Source of the DNA: Suillus spraguei
Lineage: Eukaryota > Basidiomycota > Agaricomycetes > Boletales > Suillaceae
Reading direction: 5' to 3'
DNA length: 64,000 bases
Assembly (NCBI GenBank): GCA_016800925.1
Contig: JABCPU010000273.1
Location: 26,730-90,729, forward strand
In this document: positions 45,491 through 56,349 of the stretch, piece by piece
How positions within the stretch are numbered: position 1 is the first letter of the stretch
Layout of the letters: every line of letters begins with the position of its first letter
Notes under the pieces: model-generated
Told to the model about the DNA's origin: nothing
Seen by the model: the letters and a program-made list of their open reading frames with translations, nothing else
Databases searched by the model: none
Made by a program: the position numbers and the translations under genes

Positions 45491-45807
45491 GCGGGCATTG
45501 AGAACTAGGGATGTGGGTGGCCAGGTGATTGTAAGTGAGTAGATTCTGGTAAAGCTGGACTTAAATGAGAGATAAAAAAACAAGAAAAGAAGGAGCAACT
45601 CATGAAGAAGGCATCGGAGACAACGAAGTACAAGGTGACTGCCTATATGGACACTATTCAGATGCAAGACAAAGGACAATAGAATAATATGTACCGTAAT
45701 CCAAGAGAATAACGAAATTCCGGCACAATGAATGAAGTAGTCGCACAAAAGGCACAGGCCTAATGAACGTAGTGCATCCGGTCATATCGAGGAGAGCGCA
45801 ATGGAAA
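45491..45807. other. Short unassigned segment between LTR-C and the hairpin palindrome
   Basis: The minus-strand frame 45748-45473 is hydrophobic (SWITVHIILLSFVLHLNSVH) but runs into LTR-C, so it is probably fortuitous. This may be the sequence originally upstream of the Plavaka gene. Confidence 0.3.
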
Positions 45808-47423
45808 CGATGAGCTCAACAGTACAAACAATTGAGCTCAAAGCGATCAAAGTGTGAAGTACTTCCAGCAATCGGCCATATCATTCTGTACCTAGGCTTG
45901 CGCTTATGTGGGTGACCAATTGGTCGTTCACATGTGCACCTACGTATGGTCTAGCAGAGGGTATTCTTAAGGATTATCCAAATCCGAACATGTCTTCGCA
46001 TTGTCGGGTGTCAAGCTACTAGGTGGACACGCAAGCAGAGCTTGCCCATCCAAACGAACATGAATCCATCAAAGGAGCAACTTTGGAACTTCGTGGCGCA
46101 TGGAATGAAGACAGAGTAGTGTGTAATTGATGTGTGCTCGATAGTACAAACTATCAAACTCGAAGAGATTAAATGACGAATGATCTTGACGGTACAGATC
46201 ATCGAGCTCAAAAAAGTCAGGGGAAAGATGATACTGTCACAACCATACAAACGATTGTGTAGTAAGTAGTAGTCGGTTAAGGAGTTAGTTGGGACTTTGG
46301 CAAATTTCGAGATGTCACGACAAATAGCTACAAATAATGTTATGTCAGCATTTGGATGATTGAGACTAGCATTAATGTGGTGTAGACAACTTGATAGTTT
46401 GTACTATTGAACCTGGGGAGATTGGAGATCGATGAGCCTGACGGTACAAACCGTCGAGCTCGAAGGTATTTCGAAAGTGAATGATGATCTCAACAGTACA
46501 AACTGTTGAGTTCATCTAGATGAGGAAAGCCGAAAGTGAAGGACTTGATCTCAAAAGGATTGGAATGATGACGTAAGAATTTAGGACTATTTGGCACACC
46601 CTCGGTGGGCGACTTGATCAGGTCAATGATGACATAAGATTATTTGTAGCTATTTGTTGCATCATCCAAAATTCACCAAAGTTCTAACTAACTCCTTTAC
46701 TAGCTACCACTACACAACCGTATGTATGGTTGTGATAGTATTATCTTATCTTACTCCTGATTTTTTCGAGCTCAACGGTTTGTACTGTTGGGCTCATCGA
46801 TCTCCAATCTCCCCAGGTTCAATAGTACAAACTATCAAGCTGTCTACACCACATTAATGCTAGTCTCAATCATCCAAATGCTGACATAACATTATTTGTA
46901 GCTATTTGTCGCGACATCTCGAAATTTGCCAAAGTCCCAACTAACTCCTTAACCGACTACTACTTACTACACAATCGTTTGTATGGTTGTGACAGTATCA
47001 TCTTTCCCCTGACTTTTTTGAGCTCAATGATCTGTACCGTCGAGATCATTCGTCATTTAATCTCTTCGAGTTTGATAGTTTGTACTATCGAGCACACATC
47101 AATTACACACTACTCTGTCTTCATTCCATGCGCCACGAAGTTCCAAAGTTGCTCCTTTGATGGATTCATGTTCGTTTGGATGGGCAAGCTCTGCTTGCGT
47201 GTCCACCTAGTAGCTTGACACCCGACAATGCGGAGACATGTTCAGATTTGGATAATCCTTAAGAATACCCTCTGCTAGACCATACATAGGTGCACATGTG
47301 AATGACCAATAGGTCACCCACATAAGCGCAAGCCTAGGTAAAGAACGATATGGCCAATCACTGGAAGTGCACTTCACACTTTGATCGCTTTGAGCTCAAT
47401 CATTTGTACTATCGAGCTCATCA
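45808..47423. repeat. 1.6-kb near-perfect palindrome
   Basis: The left arm is about 45808-46440 and the right arm about 46794-47423, identical at nearly all positions where I compared them. For example, the arms encode the same 79-residue ORF on opposite strands at 46011-46250 and 46979-47218 with one difference. The centre (46441-46793) holds a diverged direct copy of part of the right arm (46625-46790 against 46885-47045). No transposase is encoded. Confidence 0.92.
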
Positions 47424-47752
47424 TTCCCATCATTCCCCCCTCGATAGTACCATGGTCTAAGTCTACGCTTTTGACTTTCGATCTATTGTTTCCTGAGCTC
47501 GATGGTTTGTACTGTTAAGCTCATTATTCATGGCCCAGGGAAGGCCATAGGGCACTACATCGAACACCACTTCTGTTTCCCTGCGCTGCAATCCTCTGGA
47601 TCATGCGAGTCCAAACATCTCAACTCCTCCACCATACATACAGTGGAGGGGGATAGCAGCTCAAAGTCTTTCATTAGTGAGTACGTTATTCTCTACAGAT
47701 TGCAAGAAAGTAATATCCTCCCTAGAATCATCTCTTGTCATGCCGTTCAATA
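47424..47752. other. Spacer between the palindrome and the minus-strand gene
   Basis: Contains one hairpin unit (47495-47522) and an imperfect half unit at about 47441-47455. No gene is recognised; the plus frame 47502-47816 overlaps the gene end. Confidence 0.4.
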
Positions 47753-50715
47753 CTATGCTACCGCAACTTTCATCCACTTGAATGGCTCTTCTGAGATCGT
47801 CAATCTCTCCACTTGATGCTTGGTCAGACCAGCGAGCCACACTTCATTATATAAAACTTTAGGCAATCCATCGACTTGTGCCCTGGAAGTCATCGGATTC
47901 CCAGCTGCGCGTATCCGCTTCATTGGTTTTGAGCCTTGAGGGGCGAAGATATCATCATCCACAAGTCTTTGGTGATCGATGATGTCCATCTCTCATTCTA
48001 CCACTCTGCGCCATACCATGTTCTTCACATGGAGAACAGTTTCAATGTCATTTTCCATATCACTTTCTTCCAAACTCATACTGCCTTCTCCCAATGTCTT
48101 GACCAGTTGCTGAAGCCACCACCAGGCTGAGAAGTCTTCTTCGGTTTCATCAGCCATTTTGAGGAGATGGTCGACAACCGCTACCCTATGACAATATTTC
48201 TAAGAAGGCATCAGCACCACAATTATCTGGAGATTGCGAGCATACATTTCTCCGACAGGTCATCTGACGAGTTGCCTTCAGTGTTTCGTCCTTTTTCACG
48301 ATCAACCTTTGCTCCAGCTCTGTAGGGGTCTCCAATGTACCCTTTGCTGTGATCTTGGGCTGTGTGGCCGTCCAGATCGTACGCAAGTGCTTGTAGCGAT
48401 CATGAAGGATTTCCCTGAAATATGCCTCGGACCTCTGGAATGGCCACCTCTCTTCACTACACCTTCTCTGTATTTCTTTGAGGAGCAAATCGATAATTTT
48501 TCTATTCCAGGGGGTTTTGAACCCATTTTTGAGGTCAAAGGCAAGATTTTTTAGATCGGGACCTGGGCCATCTTCATATTCATATGAGTATACATCCTCA
48601 CGATTTGCTGTCTCATGGATGATGAAATCGGCATCTTGAGTGATCTTGAAAACATCTTTGAACAAACGCCGCACTTCTCCCTACTTCAATGTAAGTGAGA
48701 TGAAAGTGGATGCCATGTCGCGGCTTACCAAAAGAAAATCTCTTTCGCAGTTCAGTTTGGCAGCCTTTTCTCGCTGGATTTCTTCATCCTCTATCTTTTT
48801 CTTCCAGGGACTGCGCTTTTTGACACCTGGGAAGTCTTTCTTGATGAGAATGTGCCTCAGCGTGGCCTCCACACCTCTTGCAATCGCATCTTCCATACTG
48901 GCACCAGGTGAAGCGTCATGTTGTTGACGTGGTGGTGTATCTCTCTCAAAGGATTGTTCTTGATGAATTTCCTGCATGTCTGACTAGTATTGTGAGTCTA
49001 CATTACATCTGATACACAAGGTACTCACCTCCACTGCTACTGATACAAGCTGGGTCCTGCACGATATTCTGCAAATTCTCTTTAACTTCTTAATGGCATC
49101 AAGGCATGGGGTGCCTAACATTGGTTTTGCGGATGGATGGGGGCTGTTATCCATTTCTATATCCCTATCCTGTAATCTGTAACTCCTGGAAAATCGCTGT
49201 TCCATCTTGGCTAGTTCGCTGTAACGAACATATTGGTGCTGGGCTTAAAACCCCATATTTTGACACTCGTCTCACATCTGCAGGAGTTACCACTTGTCCA
49301 TGGCCGTCTTACCCCGTTTAGCAGTACCAGTGGCATCCCACGCTTACCGCACACCGTACTGACTGCTGCACCTCGTTCCACGAACCAATGTCCTTCCATG
49401 TCCTTGCTGCGTCCGCATAGCTCCATTTGGTGCATAGTTTGTTGCCTGTTCGTTATCACTTATTCCACGGCAAGCCTTATTACATGTTGCCTCGTGCCGC
49501 AGCGCCTCGCGCTATGTATACTTATGGCGGTTACTACACTCCAGCGCTACTGATCTCACCTAGAGTATTCCGAGTACATACAAATTAGGATATAAACACT
49601 GCATACCCCACACAATGCAGTACCTGATTTTACACCATTGCACGTACTATAGCTCAGGATTATTGTCTAGCTCTGGATTAACCCAGTAGTGGACATAGTC
49701 TTCAAAGTTCCCTTATCGCTCGTTAATACATCATGCTCGTTCTCTGTTACCGCCGGCATACCACTGGACTTTCGACTGTTACTTTTGACTGAACTTCTCA
49801 CGCTCAGCTACTTTACCACTGAAAGTACCGTGGACTTCCTTACTGTTTCTTTGCACCGCTCGCAACCTTACCGCTACCACTGAGACCACCGCTCGACATC
49901 GCTCGCTAGACACAACTGTTACTGACTTTATCTCGATGACGGTAGCACCGCTACGTGCGGCGCTAGTTCCGGCGGCATCATCGCTGACCACGGCAACTTA
50001 CCACTGACTTCGACGCTTGTTTCACAAATAAGTTAGACTCGAACTTGACCGTACTAAATAGGCATCCCCCTTTAGGGTCAAACGCTCTTGTTCTTACAAG
50101 TGAAGCAGACTAGACGGAGCGCAAGACTAACATACTAGTTTAGGCAGTGGTTTATCTACAGCCCAAGCTAGGTTGTATCTTTACATTGCTTTCTTTTTCT
50201 GCCTGGATGATTTTCAGCATACTCATGAGCCCATGAATCTATATCCTCACCCTCAATTTATCAACTTCATGTTTCAGCCTCTGCTCCATCTCATCGAATC
50301 TCACATCCTCGCATCCTCGGAACTACGTGGTTGTTATCAACTGTCTTTCACGTCAAGTTATTCGCCTTACCTCTTCTTCTTTTTCTTACTGAATTCTTCT
50401 TCACGCCGAGCTAGTTCTTGTTCAAAGCGCTTGCAACTATCCTCTAGAATTTTCTGCATGCTAGTTTCTACTGCCTCATTATTTGCATGGCTGGCCGCTT
50501 CATGACTTCTTATATGATCTTCAAGCTGTTGCTGGTGCTCGGCACGGCTAGCCTGCCACCGTCATCAGTGGGTGTCTGCTGTTCGAACGTCCAAATGATT
50601 TACCTTGAATTCTTTGGTGAGTTGTGCTTCCCGCTCTCTCTGAGCTGCCTCCCACTGCTTTCTCATCTCTTCCATGTTGTGCATATGTTGTTGTTGCAGG
50701 TTTTGAGCCTCCTAC
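47753..50715 (-). pseudogene. Uncharacterised Agaricomycete-type multi-exon gene, interrupted by LTR-C
   Basis: From the 5' end on the minus strand there is a coiled-coil part at 50715-50250 (MHNMEEMRKQWEAAQREREA; RSHEAASHANNEAVETSMQK, ending in a Lys run) with two short introns. After the LTR-C insertion come PMLGTPCLDAIKKLKRICRI (49205 to about 49030) and DMQEIHQEQSFERDTPPRQQ...DFLL (48977 to about 48730). The core exon (48674-48186) has EDVYSYEYEDGPGPDLKNLA, PWNRKIIDLLLKEIQRRC and RYKHLRTIWTATQPKITAKG. A frameshift near 48230 is followed by WWWLQQLVKTLGEGSMSLEE, one stop near 48000, then MDIIDHQRLVDDDIFAPQGS KPMKRIRAAG and KVLYNEVWLAGLTKHQVERL to 47753. Similar unnamed proteins are common in Agaricomycete genomes, from memory. 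Function unknown. The 5' end is lost at the Gypsy LTR. Confidence 0.6.
49220..50185 (+). mobile_element. Solo LTR, family LTR-C (966 bp), diverged 4-bp flanks
   Basis: TGTAACGAACATATTGG to GTTGTATCTTTACA. The flanks are TCGC (49216-49219) and TTGC (50186-50189), a 4-bp duplication with one difference. It interrupts the uncharacterised minus-strand gene between its coiled-coil and C-terminal parts. About 95% alike to 44528-45490 by eye. Confidence 0.8.
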
Positions 50716-51192
50716 TGTTACAATCGTATGTGCCCCTATTCGTTTCTCTTGATTCCTTACTTGTATATCATGTCACATGACTCTGACTCATATGCTCAAC
50801 GCATCTGTACTATAGTTGCCTTCCTTATTTGGATACACACTTACTTTCTCACGTCTCTCTTGGTCCGTGCGCACATATTGGCCTATTTAAGCACATTGTA
50901 CTTGTAGTAGATTCGGTACTTTAATCTTACTGGGTTTTACCTGGAACTTCCTTCGCTTAGGGGTCTCCAACCTAAGTCGTCCTTGAATTGTCTCTAAGTC
51001 TAAGCACTCCTTAGCCTTAGTCTCTATTCTCGAAGAACCTCTTAGACTTGTCTTTGAGGCCGAACCCTTGATCGTACTCGGAACGCGTTCCTTGTACTTT
51101 CACCTTGTCCTTGTCTGGACGTTGTAAGAACTTCCCAGCAGACCGCCTGTGTCTTTTCACTGTCGCTGGTGATGCCACCCCAGTTCGTAACA
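50716..51192 (+). repeat. 5' LTR of the Gypsy element (LTR-A)
   Basis: 477 bp, TGTTACAATCG...CAGTTCGTAACA. The promoter region includes CCTATTTAAGCACATTG at about 50882-50898. The left flank is coding sequence of the uncharacterised minus-strand gene. Confidence 0.93.
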
Positions 51193-51383
51193 AAAGATTA
51201 AAGTCCCCTTTGATTGTCGACTATCCAGTCTTTGACCCTGAACCCTGAATAAGCAGAATAGCGTACGCGTACGCTAAACCAATTGTCAAGAGAAGCCCTC
51301 TGACAGAAGACAAGCCCTAATGGACAGCAAGACAGCGCGTGTAGGCACCGAGAAAGTATAACTCACCAGACGAATCGCCAAAT

Positions 51384-52191
51384 ATGATGACCAAAGAATT
51401 TGAATACAAAATCGGTCAGCCAACGGTTTTGATGGAGATCGCGACAACTCTCGCGAATTTATACAGTCATGCAATCTGCATTTCGACATCAATGAAAAGC
51501 TTTACACTACCAACAAGCAGAAGATCATTTTCATAACATCCTTCATGACCGAAAGAATGCCAAATCCTGGAAAGAGCAATTCCTTGACCATGCTCAATCA
51601 ACCGACACTTCCGGACAAAAAGTTGGTTATGGGACAATGGTGGATTTTATGAAAAGCTTCAAAGAAGCCTTCGACCCAGTGGATACCAAAGGGACTGCAC
51701 TCACAAAACTCAGGGACCTTAAACAAGGAAGTGGAGATCTCCACACTTACATTGCTGACTTTGAGGCACTTGCAGCCAAGGCTCAAATCACCGATAATGC
51801 AACAAAGATCCAATTCTTCCAAGATGGCCTGAATTGGGGCATCCTTACAAAGCTTTTCGCACTAGGAGATGTCTCAGAAGTATTCCAAGACATTGTGCTG
51901 CAATGTGTTTCCATTGACAATTCCCATCATCGCCTTCAAGCCATGAGGACACGTCATGCTCCACAACAGAAGAAGAAGAACTATGGAAATGCACGTTACA
52001 TACCGAACCATGATTCCAACGCAATGGTCGTAGATCGAATCTCTGATACGGAGAGATCCAAATGCATGAAGAAGGGACAATGCTTCGGATGCAAGAAGAC
52101 AGGACATCGTATTCATAATTGTCCTGACAGAAAGAAGAAGACCCCGCTCCAACAAACCGAAGTCAAAGAAGAAGAAGACAAGAAACTGTGA
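51384..52191 (+). pseudogene. gag: Gypsy gag
   Basis: ATG at 51384, then FDGDRDNSREFIQSCNLHFD, with small frame breaks before the main frame at 51637. The capsid-like region includes FKEAFDPVDTKGTALTKLRD and LKQGSGDLHTYIADFEALAA. A zinc knuckle, CFGCKKTGHRIHNC (C-x2-C-x4-H-x4-C), is at about 52081-52122. It ends at a stop at 52191, just before the protease frame. The product would form the virus-like particle of the retrotransposon. Confidence 0.85.
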
Positions 52192-52197
52192 GGCGGA

Positions 52198-53488
52198 TTG
52201 TTGAGGATTTTTGAATTGGAGAAACAAAGATTTGAGTATGTTTCTCCCAATGTATTACTAAGACTTGTACGCGCTGTAGGTGAAAGAAAAGAACTTCGTG
52301 TCCCTATCACCCTTCACTCGCGTACTCGCTTAAAATCCGTCGACACCACCGCTGTTATTGATTCAGGAGCGGCAGGAACATTCATTTCCGAGGAGTTTGT
52401 GAAAACTCCATCAATCACACGACGAAAACTCAAAACACCATTTCGAGTTACTACGGCAGATGGAACTCTTATCAAAGGAGGACCAATCACACACTACTGT
52501 CTCCTAGTGGTCAAAATCGATGAACGAACCATGTATGGAAAATTCAACATCACCAAACTAGGAAGAAGGGATCAAATCCTTCTGGGAATTCCGTGGTTAC
52601 GCGCAATGAACCCAAGTATAGATTGGGCTGCTGAAACACTCGTCCTTCCCCGAACAACGAAATCAGATGAAATTGAAATTGATATGGATACGATCGAAAG
52701 AAGAATGGATTACCTCCAGCCTTTAATTGTCATTCTAAGAAATGGCAATATTCCCACTTCCAAGACCTCTCGTAATCCCTTCATTTCTAAAGACCCGAAC
52801 CGAAGTACAAACCCCGCGTACCACCGACCCCATTCCCCGTGTACAACTGCCACGACCAGTATCACCGATTCCCCGCGCAGAAAAGCGCAAGAATGAATCT
52901 GAACCTGAATGTCGGTCAAACAAGAACCTATTGAGCAACGGCCAATAGAAGAGCAGAAGTATGGAAAAAGAAAAGCAGAAGAGGAGATCCCAGGACGAGA
53001 TACCAATGTACCAAAATTATCCAAGTTCTATTTCCCCCCGAAAACTCTTTCAGCTTCGATTGCAGAAATCCCCGACGAAGAAGAACCCGTGCCCTCGTTG
53101 ATCCCAACAGAGGATGATGACAATTCAACACCATGCAAGATGTCTGGCACGCCACCAGAAGTGTGAGAGATTTCCTCTTATGAGCTTGGAGATGGAGAAA
53201 TTCCTTGTGGAATATGATACCGATGGGATCAGTATGAGGATCATCGAAGAAGTATCCATGGATACACCTCTCACACAGATGGAACTTCCCTACTCGAACA
53301 ACTTCCCCAATTATTCCACGATCTCCCTTCTGAAATACAGTAACAAAGCTCAAGAATTTGCCACGGATGAGAAGGAAAAGAAAAAGAAATCCTTCGAAGA
53401 ATTGCGCCCGGACTATTTGCACGACTTTGCAGACGTCTTTGCTAAGGACGGACTGAACAAAACTACTCCCCCAACGCCCTGGTATTGA
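52198..53488 (+). pseudogene. pol: Gypsy pol, protease part
   Basis: Retropepsin with the catalytic motif VIDSGAAGTFI (Asp codon at 52360) and the later ILLGIPWLRAMNPSIDWA segment. An acidic linker to about 53488 follows, with frame changes at 52896 and 53166 (RPDYLHDFADVFAKDGLNK at the RT boundary). It cleaves the polyprotein in an active element. Confidence 0.85.
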
Positions 53489-54790
53489 TCATCGGATTGA
53501 TACTAAACCGGTTTCATCCCTTGTACATCTAAGGTTTACCCGCTATCGGAAAAAGAAGCGTGCTGCCCGTCAAAATGTTATCGATGAAAATGTTGCGAAA
53601 AGGTTTTATCTCAGAATCAAAGTCACCCCAAGCCAGTGGCTTCTTCTTTGTGGGAAGAAGAGTGGAGAATTGTGTCCCTGTCAAGATTATCGCTACATCA
53701 ATGATTGGACAGTCAAGAACGCCTATCCGCTCCCACTCCCTATCTCCCTTGTCGCACGACTCCACAATGCACGTTCTTTATGAAAATGGATATTTGGTCT
53801 GGCTATAATGATATTCGCATCCATCCTGATGATCGCTGGAAAGCTGCTTTTACTATGGAATTCGGCCTCTTTGAACCGAACATTATGTTCTTTGGCCTCT
53901 GCAATTCCCCAGCAACATTCCAAGCATACATGAACGTACTTCCAGCAGGAAATCAATGAAGGATGGATGGTTATTACATGGACGATATCCTGATTTTCTC
54001 TACAATGAATGGCAGAACATCGTGAACGGACAAGACAGGTTTTGATGAAGATACGAAAGGAACATCTGTTCTTGAAACCAGAGAAATGCACCTTCGATGC
54101 AGAAGAAGTGGAGTACCTCGGAATGATAATTCGCCCGGACAAGTTGCTATGGATACAGCCAAGACCAAGGGAATCTCCAAATGGCCAGTCCCAAAATCCT
54201 GTAAAAGATGTTCGGTCATTCCTCAGTTTTGCAACTTCTACCGCATGTTCATTTCCCATTACTCTGATATTGCTCGACCCCTTATTGAATTAACAAAGAA
54301 AGATAAGGCTTCGTTTGGTCAACCGAATGTATGGACACCTTCAACGAATGAAACGACGCTTCACATCCAAACCGGTACTCCGCAACCCTGATCCTTCCCG
54401 ACAATTTGCTATTGCTACCAATGCTTTGCTCGTAGCAACTGGCGGAGTTCTCCTGCAGAACTGATGAGAATGGTGTCTATCATCCATGTGCATATCTCTC
54501 ACAGTCTTTGAACCCTGCAGAACACAATTACCAGATCTTTGATCGGGAATTCCTTGCCATAATCCGGGCATTGAATGAATGGCCTCATTATCTTGAAGGA
54601 AACCGCACCCTGTCTTGGTATTTACCGACCACAAGAACCTTCTGTACTTTCGAAGTGCACAGAAGCTCACCCGTCGCCAAGCACATTGGCAACTCATCTT
54701 GTCTATTTTACGACATTGAACTGCATCACATTGCAGGTACTAAATTAGCAGTACCTGATGCACTAATCTCGCAGACCCAACTATGATTCC
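53489..54790 (+). pseudogene. pol: Gypsy pol, reverse transcriptase and RNase H
   Basis: The RT blocks SPQASGFFFVGRRVENC, PCQDYRYINDWTVKNAYPLP, FGLCNSPATFQAYMN and YMDDILIFS (YMDD codons at 53975-53986) are all present but spread over several frames. RNase H follows with RQFAIATNALLVATGGVLLQ (the first active-site Asp replaced, ATNA instead of TDAS) and HNYQIFDREFLAIIRALNEW. It is non-functional as written. Confidence 0.88.
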
Positions 54791-56290
54791 GGTAAAGACG
54801 ATAACGAGGACCAGACACTCCTCCCTGACGCTCTATTCGTTCGTCTTATTGATACCGATCTAAAAGATGTCCTATCATCCTCCGACCCCCTCGACAACCC
54901 TGTTTTTCAAAACAGCATCTGATGCCCTCGATGGCGTGTGTCTTCCTCCCATGAAATCGGCACTCTCTGATTGGAAGATTGAGGAGAGCGTCCTCTATTT
55001 TAAGAATCGTGCCTACATTCCACCGCCCATCGTCCCGATATCCTGAAAAGGTATCATGATCATCCTACCGCCAGGGACATCCCGGTAGATCAAAACTGAA
55101 GAACTGTTAACGAGAAGCATGGTGGCCTGCTATGGGCTCCTATATTCGGAAATACGTTGAGGGTTGTGCCCTTTGCCAGCAAATGAAAGCTGATACGCAT
55201 CCTGTTCGCCCACCGCTCGCCCCGATACCTTCATCTGTGACTTGCCCCTTTTCCCAGGTCTCTGTTGATCTTATCACCGACCTTCCTGTCTCTGGGGCTT
55301 TGATAGTATCATGGTCGTGGTAGACCATGGCCTTACAAAGGGGTAATTATTATCCCTTGTCTAAAAACAGTCACTTCCGAAGGATTGCTAAGCTATTTTT
55401 AAAACATGTTTACCGTCGATTGGACTCCATGACAAAGTCATCTCGGATCGAGGTCCACAGTTTTCCTATCGCGCTTTTCTAAAGAGCTTGCCCGACTTCT
55501 CGATTACATCATTGCTCCATCCACAGCTTATCACCCTCAGACCGATGGTCAAATGGAAAGGCTAAATCAAGAACTAGAAACATACCTATGCATCTATTGC
55601 TGCAACAACCCCGAACATTGGGTAGAACATCTACCAATCGCTGAATTCGTCCACAACCACCGAAAACATGATGCAAGGAATGCATCCCCCTTTTATTTGA
55701 TGATGGGATACGAACCACGCGCCATCCCTCACCTTATCCTGATTCATCAGTCCCCGCAGCAGAAGATCGAGTACGATCCCTGCAGAAGATAAGAGAAGAA
55801 GCAATCGCCTGCCATAACATTGCAATGCAAACAATGGCCGAACGATCCCGAGGAGATAAGTACATTCCATGGAAGATTGGGGATAAGGTCTGGCTATCTG
55901 CTGCCAATCTTAGGCTCAAACTCCCATCAAGGAAACTTGTGCCAAAACGATACAGACCTTTCCCGATCATCGATGTCTTATCACCCATCACATTCACGCT
56001 CAAACTCCCTCCACAGTGGAAGATTCATCCTACGTTCCCACACTTCCATCTTATCGTCCTATAGCGAAACAGACGTACATGGTCTGAACTTCCCTGAACC
56101 ACCACCAGACATCATTGAAGAAGAAGAAGAATATGAAATAGAAGCAATTCTTTCTCACAAAGAACGGCACTCGCTGACGCTATCTTGTTTCTTGGAAAGG
56201 ATACTCATCGGGAGATAACAAATGGCTCCCAGAAAAGAACTTGAAGAACTCCGCTCGAATCTTGAATGCTTATAAGGAGCAACATGCCCT
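54791..56290 (+). pseudogene. pol: Gypsy pol, integrase and chromodomain
   Basis: Zinc-binding region ...YVEGCALCQQMK, then VSVDLITDLPVSGA with the first Asp, the DRGPQFSYRAF block, and AYHPQTDGQMERLNQELETY with the Glu. GDKVWLSAANLRLKLPSRKL...HPTFPHFHLIVL is the C-terminal GPY/F-like part. The last exon-like stretch (56128-56280) reads EYEIEAILSHKERHS and, in another frame, [20 protein letters not shown], a chromodomain, placing the element among chromoviruses. Frameshifts occur at several points. Confidence 0.85.
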
Positions 56291-56349
56291 TTGATATCCT
56301 TCAGTCAATCAACTTGCATTAGCACTTGATCAACTAAACATCGTTTCAA

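Larger units (their letters stand above)
43729..47522. repeat. Family of thirteen ~28-nt hairpin repeats (GAGCTC arms, ACAA/TTGT loop)
   Basis: Consensus GAGCTCRAYRGT, loop ACAA (TTGT on the other strand), then ACYRTYGAGCTC. Copies: 43729-43756, 45812-45839, 46136-46162, 46182-46209, 46390-46412, 46434-46461, 46486-46513, 46768-46795, 46816-46840, 47020-47047, 47068-47092, 47392-47419 and 47495-47522. Stems such as GATAGT/ACTATC, GACGGT/ACCGTC and CAACAGT/ACTGTTG differ between copies but keep pairing in most of them. The first copy lies in the N-terminal coding exon of the Plavaka transposase; the others are in or beside the palindrome. Confidence 0.85.

Noticed and set aside
46011..47218. 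Two nearly identical 79-codon ORFs on opposite strands
   Set aside because: They are mirror images within the palindrome and overlap hairpin repeats. No protein features support coding.
43729..47522. Hairpin repeats as a CRISPR-like array
   Set aside because: Spacing is irregular, copies are in both orientations, there are no uniform spacers, and the sequence is eukaryotic.
44528..50185. LTR-C pair as the two LTRs of one 5.7-kb retrotransposon
   Set aside because: Each copy has its own 4-bp flanking duplicate, and the DNA between holds a palindrome and an unrelated minus-strand gene that continues across the second copy. No gag-pol is present.
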